NCBI GenBank assembly: GCA_949987695.1
Contig: OX465291.1
Location: 110,214,994 to 110,278,993 of the forward strand
Direction: 5' to 3'
DNA from: Merzomyia westermanni
Taxonomy: Eukaryota > Arthropoda > Insecta > Diptera > Tephritidae
DNA length: 64,000 nt
Under the pieces are notes generated by a model that did no database searches, had not been told where the DNA came from, and saw nothing but the letters and a program-made list of their open reading frames with translations. Made by a program: the position numbers and the translations under genes. Positions 57,569 to 64,000 of this stretch are shown here, piece after piece; position 1 is the stretch's first letter; each line of letters starts with the position of its first letter.

Positions 57569-58614
57569 ATATAAATATTAGAGAAAATACGGTTCATTAA
57601 GCAAGAAAAGTTCTATGTTAATAGGTACATAGTTGTTGTGCTGGTGAACGAAACTATGCATGATGGGAGGATGATTGCGCAAAAACTCACTCCATAAAAA
57701 AAATCATACAAAAAAGGTGCAAATGAATTTCGATCGCTCTTTTTTTATTTGATAGACCACACTTTTGGCTATCAAATATAAAAAATTTGAGTTACATATT
57801 TTTGTTTTTTTATTTAGTGCCAAAATTTTCCCATTTTTACAAAATAAATTCTTTTCTAAAAGAAACAGAAAAAAAAATGTTTTGCTCCCATAACAGAAAT
57901 AACCTCAGAATATAAAATAACGTCCTAAATTTTCCTGATTTTTTTTTGTCAATTTTTCAAAATTTATATAAATTCAGGGTCGAGCCCTGGTGAAAAAACT
58001 ATTAACGTCTTCACAAGGAGCAATAATTTCCTATACACTAAGGTATTTTTTATGTATATACGTTGTTAACTAAGTCAGATAGAATACTTCGTAGTAGGCC
58101 TATTAAGGCAAAAATAAAATAACATGTTTTTTGCCCAACTTTGGGCACCCTGTATCGCTTAACCTAAAATAATTTTACAACTTTTATTCTTGATTTTTCA
58201 TATCCTTTGTAATAACTGTCGAATGGTCTAAAAAAAAGATTGTTTTACTTAAACTTTAATTTTTCAATTATTTATGGCCACGATCACCCACTGTGTGTCG
58301 ATATGTACGAAATTTTCAGACAAACGTATATATATTGAAGTGATTGTAGGCATAGTAAGGGTAGATACAGAAGCAAAACTCTATGTCTGCGCCAACAGCA
58401 GGTTGCGCAGCGAATTTCAAATATCCCAGCGATATTGTAGCTGTATACAAATGTACTTATGCGCGTATGTATGAATAAAATCACCACTTTGCACAAAATT
58501 TGTAAAGTAAATATTAAAGGCATATGGGACACCTTTGCAAATTTAGAAAATGAAACCACTTGGTTTTTCCAGCTGTTGCTTTTTTTTTTCTCTAGTTTCA
58601 CTTTGATATATAGG

Positions 58615-58855
58615 TATATGAGTGCAGAAAAGAGATGGTTATAAATAACATGCACATGGGATTTGCTAATTGATGGAAACAATTTAAAACTAAATGTGTC
58701 GATAGTGACAAATGCAAATTTTAGAACACTTGACCATGAGAGAAAGGGTAACAAAAAGACTGCTTACCGGCACAACCGGCATACAAACAGGTGAATGGAA
58801 TGAAATGGGGTGCTGTTGTTTTGCTTTATACAAAAATCAAGCCAGGCGAAATAGA
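58615..58855. other. Spacer after the array
   Basis: Nothing recognised. The array homology ends in TTTGATATATAGG at 58,613. Confidence 0.4.
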
Positions 58856-58859
58856 TGTA

Positions 58860-59232
58860 CAAGGTGGCGCAAAAGTAAGCTTCCGATGTTCAGCATATCG
58901 GTTGTGGCACGTGCAGTGTGTGCTGTTGCACCGTCTTGTTGGAACCACATGTCCATTTCCAATCCCAATTCATCAAGTTGCGGCAAAAAGAACTCGTTGA
59001 TCATTGCTCTGTAGCGCTCACCATTCACAGTAACCGTTTGGCCCCGACCGATTATTGGTCAAATAAATAGTCAGCAATATTCCGCGTTCTGGAGCAGTGT
59101 AGCGTAATATTGTTTATTAACGTGTATTTCGCATGTGTTTACTACACAAATGTCAAAACAGAACTGACTTTAGGGGCCAATCGCAAAATTTATAGCATTT
59201 TCTGATAGGAGGATTACTTTTGCGCCACCTTG
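58860..59232 (-). mobile_element. Internally deleted mariner derivative
   Basis: Perfect terminal inverted repeats CAAGGTGGCGCAAAAGTAA at 58,860-58,878 and 59,214-59,232, each flanked by TA. The body is 373 bp. The minus strand keeps a transposase fragment with NGERYRAMINEFF, MWFQQDGATAHTARATTDML, including the second catalytic Asp, but the rest of the gene is deleted. It is a MITE-like, non-autonomous copy of a Tc1/mariner element related to, but distinct from, the other two in this window. Confidence 0.92.
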
Positions 59233-59379
59233 TACAAGGGGCTGTGTATGAAAGTATGTATATAGTATGCATACCATATGGGTTAGAAACAACCGACTGC
59301 TAACTTAACCAAAACGGAAATTTTTGGCGCAAATAGTTTTATGTATGCATATATGCACATATATGTGTATATATGTATA

Positions 59380-59690
59380 TTAGGGCGGGTCGATTTATAA
59401 ATCGCTCATTGCTCTGTGAAAATCGTATTCTAGGAATCAAAATAAGAAACTTTGCCGAAGGAACCATAACTCTAAAACGAATTCTGATGTCCCCCAATTT
59501 GGGTCGAACTTTTGGGTAGGGGCAAATTTTGAAAAACCGCACTTTGACCAATTTAGAGTGCTCCAATCGACTCCAAATGTATGACCGACCCCCACTAACT
59601 TTGGAGGCCCGACCCACCGATGCCAGTGGCACACCCCCTGGAACCCCCTGGGGGTTCACCATACAAACATTTCAAAAAATCGCCGGTTTT
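59380..59690. repeat. Dispersed repeat with TTAGGGCGGGTCGATTT end
   Basis: TTAGGGCGGGTCGATTTATA opens a GC-richer block with CCGACCCCCACTAAC and CCCCTGGAACCCCCTGGGGG. The start resembles a DNA-transposon terminus I have seen as a repeat in flies, but no second terminus is present. The last block can form a small hairpin. Confidence 0.4.
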
Positions 59691-59699
59691 GCACTTTAC

Positions 59700-60236
59700 A
59701 TGAAAAAATCAGCGAAATGCCTATGTTTTTTCTTTTTGGAGTTTATTTTTCTCTTTAGAAATTTATTTAGTCAGAACATATGTAAATGAAGAAATGAATT
59801 TAACTTAGTAATAGAAAAGAAATTAAAAAAATTATTAGAAATTAGCGTTTTTACAACCCTTTTAAAACCAAGGCATCACTGTGATGCATTTGCATGTCGT
59901 AAACATAGTTGTGTGGGTTTTTTATTCAACCGTTTTAAAAAATGAAGGTATCACTGTGACACAATTGCAGATCGTAAAATTGCTTGTGTTGTTTTTTTTT
60001 AAGCCACCACAAGACACAGCAGGTAGAATTGAAATTACCATTTCATTCTTATTACCTCGTCTCGTAGACCATATATAACGCAACGGTTTTTGTGAATGCA
60101 TTAAATCGTTGTGAAGAACTCAAAGTGTGAAGTGCTAATTTCAGATAAAAAAATATTTCAAAAAAAAAAATATTTTTATTTGTTATCGGCCTTTATTTGT
60201 AAAATATTAAGAAATTCACCGAGCTCTAGGCCATAC
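59700..60236. other. AT-rich spacer, nothing recognised
   Basis: No coding region. ATCACTGTGA occurs twice (59,875 and 59,950) in short similar contexts. Confidence 0.4.
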
Positions 60237-60240
60237 ATAT

Positions 60241-60707
60241 TGTGGCGATTATTCTCAAGCATGTACCATCCCTAACTCAATAGCACTCCCACCACTAGTT
60301 AACACAACCGAGATAACGATGGCTACGCTTATGCATGCAAGCGTATAACTAGGAAGAGGAAGAGAGATGGCGCGAGTGTTTGCGAATACGATGCAAAGAG
60401 GAGATGCTAATAAATAAGACCGACCCTTCCAGAACACGAAAAGCGAACAACCAAGAAAGTTCTCGGTGCGTAGGCAAGCACCCTGTTGGACTATATAAGG
60501 CGGTGACCAAGCAAGGCAGGTTGTTCAGTTTATTTTCAAGCGTTCAATAGTGAACTACTGCGAAGTTACCAACCTTTTAAATTTGTATTGCGTTTATTAC
60601 TAGTAAATAAAACTAGCTATTACTTACAATATCTGTGCGTGTGTTTATTCGACTTTATAGTGATCGAACCCAGGATTGATAATCAAGGAATCATCGAATT
60701 CGTCACA
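60241..60707 (+). repeat. 5' LTR with promoter
   Basis: 467 bp. TATATAA at 60,492-60,498 is a likely TATA box with an initiator-like TCAGTT about 37 bases downstream. AATAAA near 60,606 could serve as polyadenylation signal. The R/U5 part continues to GAATTCGTCACA. Confidence 0.9.
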
Positions 60708-60709
60708 AT

Positions 60710-60724
60710 TGGTGTCAGAAGCGG
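60710..60724 (+). promoter_or_regulatory. Primer-binding site
   Basis: TGGTGTCAGAAGCGG begins two bases after the LTR. TGG matches the CCA end of a tRNA. The sequence resembles the tRNA-Leu type used by mdg3-like elements, but the tRNA is inferred. Confidence 0.7.
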
Positions 60725-60766
60725 TATTGTTGAATAAATACCAGTGAATTTAAGGATAACAAGGAC

Positions 60767-63310
60767 ATGGGGAAGCTGAATGAATTAAAGATTCAGCAAC
60801 TCAAAAATGAGTTGGAACAACGGGGACTGAACACTACAGGCAATAAACCAGAGTTACAGTCACGATTGCGAGAGGCTATGGAAGCAGAAGGAATCAACGT
60901 TGATGATCATGTTTTTCATCTTGTCGAGGAGGCACCGACAAAAATGGAAGAAAGAAAGGAGTCTTCGAATCCAGTAGCAACCGTGGACACAAACATGATA
61001 TTGGCTGTATTAACCCAGATGTCGACTAAAATGGAAGAACAGAAAACTTGTATAGTATCTCAGCTGGAAGAACGAATGGCATCTCAGCTCGAGGAACAGA
61101 AGACACATATGACATCCCAGATTTCAGCTCAACTAGATGAAACGAAGGCATACATGAGATCTCAAATGGAAGAACAGAAGGCATATATCTCATCGCAGTT
61201 GGAAGAACAGGAAGCAAAGGTGTCATCGAAACTAGAAGTGCAAGATGCAAAAATTGCACAATTGCAGGATAAAATCGATGCTGAGGTAGATGCATTGAGA
61301 GGTCGTATCCAGGAATTGCAACTAAATCGTCCATCTGCTTTAGCGAATACGCCCAAGGTAAAATCACCTTCGTTTGATGGTTCTGTTCCATTCCAGGTAT
61401 TTAAGCTGCAATTTGAGAAGACGGCTGCGGTGAATAATTGGTGCACTGAAGATAAAGTTGCAGCACTATTCGTGGCATTGAAGGGACCTGCAGCAGAAAT
61501 CTTACAGACTATTCCCGAGTCCGAAAGGAACAGTTATGATGCATTGATGGGTGCGGTTGAGAGACGCTATGGTAGCGAACATCGAAAGCAGATATACCAA
61601 ATAGAGCTACAGAATCGATCCCAGAAACCTAATGAGACTTTGCAGGAATTTGCATCGGATATCGAGAGGTTGGCCCATCTAGCGAATGCAGACGCACCCG
61701 TAGAATACACGGAAAGGGTAAAAATCCAAAGCTTTATAAATGGAATACGTGACGTGGAGACGAAGCGAGCCACATATGCAAATCCCAAGAGATCATTTGC
61801 TGAGACGGTAGCTCATGCTCTAACGCAGGAAACAGCCTCGCTATTAAGTAAACCTGCATACAAGGCTCATCGTGTAGAAGTGGAAACTCCGGCTTGGGTA
61901 GACAAAATTTTGGAAGCGTTGAACGGAGTACAGAAAAAAAGTGATGGTGCCATTAAATGCTTTAAGTGCGGAAAACCAGGTCACATAGCACGTTATTGCG
62001 GCACTGGCTCCAGTAATCCTGGCAATTTAAGTGGAAGTAAACGCAAAGCTGGAGAAGATGAGCAAGATGAATGCCCTATAATCTCTATGTCACAACTCGA
62101 ACGGAAAGCGAGTAATGTTACTGTTGAAGGCTACGTGGACGGGAAAGAGCGCTTGCTGACTGTGGATACGGGGGCATCACATTCCATCATTCGGAGTGAC
62201 TTGGTCAGCGGGAAGGTGAGACTATTGCGGAAAGCTAAATTGTGGACAGTAACTGGTGAAAGCAAGCAAGTCCTGGGAGAAGTGACATGTAAGATTGTGA
62301 TTGGGAATGTAGCTACTTATCACAACTGTTTGGTAGCGAATATTGTCGACGAAGTCATCATTGGCGTTGACTTCTTGGCTGAGAGAGACATTCACATCAA
62401 CGTAAGGAACAGGGTTATGACTTACAACGGCCAAGAAGTTCCTCTGGTCTTTGGACACAATAGTGGCTGTACTACCAAGGGAGTCATCTTGAAGATGAAG
62501 CAACAGGAGCCTCGTAAAGCAGAGGTAGCTCCTCGACCAAAGGCTTTCGCGGACAAGTGCCTCCTGAAGAAGATTCGGCAAGGCCAGGAGGAAGATCCAG
62601 ATTTGGCACGTGTGTTGAAAGGAATAAAGGCAAACAAACAGCCAGGAAGAGAAGAGATGGTAGCAGAGAGTCGTACTGCAAAAGCATACTGGGCACAATG
62701 GAGTAGTTTGAAGCTAATATCTGGTTGTTTGCATCGGAAATGGGAAAGTGAAGATGGCAAGAATCATCGACCACTTATTGTTGTTCCCAAGGCAAGAATT
62801 CCAGATGTTATCAAAGCGTCGCATAGTTGCCCAGATGGAAGGCACATGGGAATAAAGAAAACGCTGCAAGAGGTAAAGCGGCGGTTCTATTGGATCGGTT
62901 GCAAACAAACTGTGAGGAAATGGATTACTAAGTGTGCGGAGTGTGCTGAGGATAAAAGACGAACATCTGGTGGTCATGTTCCGAGGAAGCAACGCAACTT
63001 AGTGGATAATGTGAAACAGTGCAATGGGCATGAGAGAACGGAACGGAATCCTGAAGAAACGAGTTGCAGGAATGTTTGCCGGGTACCATTGGGAACGAAA
63101 GTGAAGGCACAAATCTATTCGAGATTAAGAACGGACAAAGTGGTTGGAATATGTGACACTGCAATGCATTGTGGGAATCTCTGCAGGAGAGGATTGATGT
63201 CGGAGTTTCAATCCCTGGAGGAAATGAGGTTTAGTAAAGCAGTGCCAACCATTGAGCGTCTAGCAGCGTTTGGTTTGGGAAATGTGTCTGATCGGGACGA
63301 TCAGACTTAG
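60767..63310 (+). CDS. SAP-Gag-protease-HHCC polyprotein, 847 codons
   Basis: Structural polyprotein of the compact element. Residues 3-40 form a SAP-type helix-turn-helix (LKIQQLKNELEQRGLNTTG). Residues 85-185 are a coiled coil with repeated SQLEEQK units. Residues 195-370 are capsid-like Gag. C398-C411 is a CX2CX4HX4C zinc knuckle. D467TGAS and IIGVDFL (531-537) define an aspartic protease. Residues 600-660 match the RNase H-integrase linker (AKAYWAQWSSL). H686, H693, C723 and C726 are the integrase HHCC zinc domain. RT, RNase H and the integrase core are cleanly missing; about 110 C-terminal residues are unrecognised. The ATG at 60,767 lies 43 bases after the primer-binding site; the stop is 12 bases before the 3' LTR. 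Confidence 0.95.
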   Translation: MGKLNELKIQQLKNELEQRGLNTTGNKPELQSRLREAMEAEGINVDDHVFHLVEEAPTKMEERKESSNPVATVDTNMILAVLTQMSTKMEEQKTCIVSQLEERMASQLEEQKTHMTSQISAQLDETKAYMRSQMEEQKAYISSQLEEQEAKVSSKLEVQDAKIAQLQDKIDAEVDALRGRIQELQLNRPSALANTPKVKSPSFDGSVPFQVFKLQFEKTAAVNNWCTEDKVAALFVALKGPAAEILQTIPESERNSYDALMGAVERRYGSEHRKQIYQIELQNRSQKPNETLQEFASDIERLAHLANADAPVEYTERVKIQSFINGIRDVETKRATYANPKRSFAETVAHALTQETASLLSKPAYKAHRVEVETPAWVDKILEALNGVQKKSDGAIKCFKCGKPGHIARYCGTGSSNPGNLSGSKRKAGEDEQDECPIISMSQLERKASNVTVEGYVDGKERLLTVDTGASHSIIRSDLVSGKVRLLRKAKLWTVTGESKQVLGEVTCKIVIGNVATYHNCLVANIVDEVIIGVDFLAERDIHINVRNRVMTYNGQEVPLVFGHNSGCTTKGVILKMKQQEPRKAEVAPRPKAFADKCLLKKIRQGQEEDPDLARVLKGIKANKQPGREEMVAESRTAKAYWAQWSSLKLISGCLHRKWESEDGKNHRPLIVVPKARIPDVIKASHSCPDGRHMGIKKTLQEVKRRFYWIGCKQTVRKWITKCAECAEDKRRTSGGHVPRKQRNLVDNVKQCNGHERTERNPEETSCRNVCRVPLGTKVKAQIYSRLRTDKVVGICDTAMHCGNLCRRGLMSEFQSLEEMRFSKAVPTIERLAAFGLGNVSDRDDQT

Positions 63311-63321
63311 GTGGAGGGCAG
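63310..63321 (+). promoter_or_regulatory. Polypurine tract
   Basis: GGTGGAGGGCAG directly precedes the 3' LTR, the usual place of plus-strand priming. It overlaps the last base of the stop codon region of the polyprotein. Confidence 0.75.
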
Positions 63322-63788
63322 TGTGGCGATTATTCTCAAGCATGTACCATCCCTAACTCAATAGCACTCCCACCACTAGTTAACACAACCGAGATAACGA
63401 TGGCTACGCTTATGCATGCAAGCGTATAACTAGGAAGAGGAAGAGAGATGGCGCGAGTGTTTGCGAATACGATGCAAAGAGGAGATGCTAATAAATAAGA
63501 CCGACCCTTCCAGAACACGAAAAGCGAACAACCAAGAAAGTTCTCGGTGCGTAGGCAAGCACCCTGTTGGACTATATAAGGCGGTGACCAAGCAAGGCAG
63601 GTTGTTCAGTTTATTTTCAAGCGTTCAATAGTGAACTACTGCGAAGTTACCAACCTTTTAAATTTGTATTGCGTTTATTACTAGTAAATAAAACTAGCTA
63701 TTACTTACAATATCTGTGCGTGTGTTTATTCGACTTTATAGTGATCGAACCCAGGATTGATAATCAAGGAATCATCGAATTCGTCACA
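63322..63788 (+). repeat. 3' LTR
   Basis: 467 bp, same as the 5' LTR over its whole length by eye. Followed by ATAT, the second copy of the target duplication. Confidence 0.95.
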
Positions 63789-63792
63789 ATAT

Positions 63793-64000
63793 ATATAAAT
63801 TAAAAACACCAAAAATTATTGTTTTTGTATATATAATATGTATATATTTGTCCATATGATTTGTCGATATTTCGAGTACATTCTGTAGTCATCTGCAGGA
63901 CTGAAAGACAATGATAAATACGTGTATTAAAACCTTAAAAACATAAAACATAAACTTCATACATTTAAACTTACACTCTTGAGTGCACCAGTTCGACTAA
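63793..64000. other. Window end, nothing recognised
   Basis: AT-rich DNA without recognised genes or repeats. Confidence 0.4.

Larger units (their letters stand above)
38881..58613. repeat. Tandem segmental array of a ~5.5-kb unit
   Basis: The unit starts GCAAGGAGGGGGAGGGAGTG at 38,881 and recurs at 47,659 and 53,132. It ends in TCTAGTTTCACTTTGATATA at about 47,658, 53,131 and 58,613. Unit 1 is cut at 42,298 and unit 2 begins at a point equal to about 38,993, so units 1 and 2 are joined by a deletion or duplication junction in GATATAATGTATATAAAAA. Units 3 and 4 are about 5.47 and 5.48 kb. Each unit consists of about 0.87 kb of flank, one 3.5-kb LTR element on the minus strand and about 1.04 kb of flank. 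Scattered differences between units show real copies, not one repeated read. Confidence 0.95.
60241..63788 (+). mobile_element. Intact compact SAP-Gag-PR-HHCC LTR retrotransposon
   Basis: A 3,548-bp element with LTRs at 60,241-60,707 and 63,322-63,788, both 467 bp and identical by eye. They begin TGTGGCG and end GTCACA. The target duplication is ATAT at 60,237-60,240 and 63,789-63,792. A primer-binding site and a polypurine tract flank a single long ORF. Missing RT, RNase H and integrase core mean that it is non-autonomous. Identical LTRs indicate recent transposition by enzymes supplied in trans. Confidence 0.95.

Noticed and set aside
38881..58613. Array as pure assembly artefact
   Set aside because: Units differ by private indels and substitutions, and the lesions form a consistent nested order; still listed for long-read confirmation.
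59529..59789. 86-codon plus-strand protein
   Set aside because: Lies in a dispersed repeat and has low-complexity hydrophobic end; no support as a gene.

Overview
The window is repeat-dominated, AT-rich nuclear DNA of a higher fly. The dispersed modules, the many ATGTATGTACATACATAT stretches and the mix of errantivirus-like gypsy, Tc1/mariner, hAT, PIF/Harbinger, Jockey-like LINE and tRNA-like SINEs suggest a tephritid or related acalyptrate dipteran; this is inference from general knowledge, not a database result. I see no convincing host gene. Two short minus-strand segments near 11 kb are the only candidate host exons, at low confidence.

Layout. 1-4.95 kb: a decayed errantivirus-like Ty3/gypsy provirus (RT, RNase H, integrase, env-like), split by a Tc1/mariner element and by a small dispersed repeat. 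5-13 kb: intergenic DNA with SINE fragments, other dispersed repeats and a 13-bp minisatellite. 13.2-17 kb: a LINE tail, then a dead hAT element with long inverted subterminal repeat fields and a (CAA)n-tailed retroposon inside its transposase. 18-23 kb: an inverted-repeat family surrounding a 470-bp satellite array, plus a full-length tRNA-like SINE with a 13-bp target duplication. 23.7-27.5 kb: a nearly full-length but mutated LINE on the minus strand. 28.2-30.3 kb: a PIF/Harbinger transposase pseudogene with a nearly intact Tc1/mariner element in its intron. 32.7-35.4 kb: a gypsy pol fragment joined to the 3' half of a second LTR family. 35.7-38.2 kb: a Transib/RAG1-like transposase pseudogene. 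38.9-58.6 kb: a tandem segmental array of a ~5.5-kb unit, each unit carrying a copy of one compact LTR retrotransposon. 58.9-59.2 kb: a deleted mariner derivative. 60.24-63.79 kb: an apparently very young copy of the compact LTR element on the plus strand.

The most interesting object is the compact LTR family. Its best copy (60,241-63,788) has two 467-bp LTRs that I read as identical, an ATAT target duplication, a primer-binding site, a polypurine tract and one uninterrupted 847-codon ORF filling the interior. The ORF joins a SAP domain, a coiled coil, Gag with a zinc knuckle, an aspartic protease and the HHCC zinc domain of integrase. Reverse transcriptase, RNase H and the integrase catalytic core are absent. 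It is therefore a mobile but enzymatically incomplete element that keeps a long structural reading frame and must borrow RT and integrase. The second highlight is the RAG1-like transposase. Its catalytic Glu and zinc ligands are recognisable, but the first catalytic Asp appears replaced by Ala and three in-frame stops are present.

Nesting gives a relative history: mariner into errantivirus, mariner into a Harbinger intron, SINE into hAT, SINE into the inverted-repeat family, and the compact LTR element inserted before its host segment was tandemly amplified.
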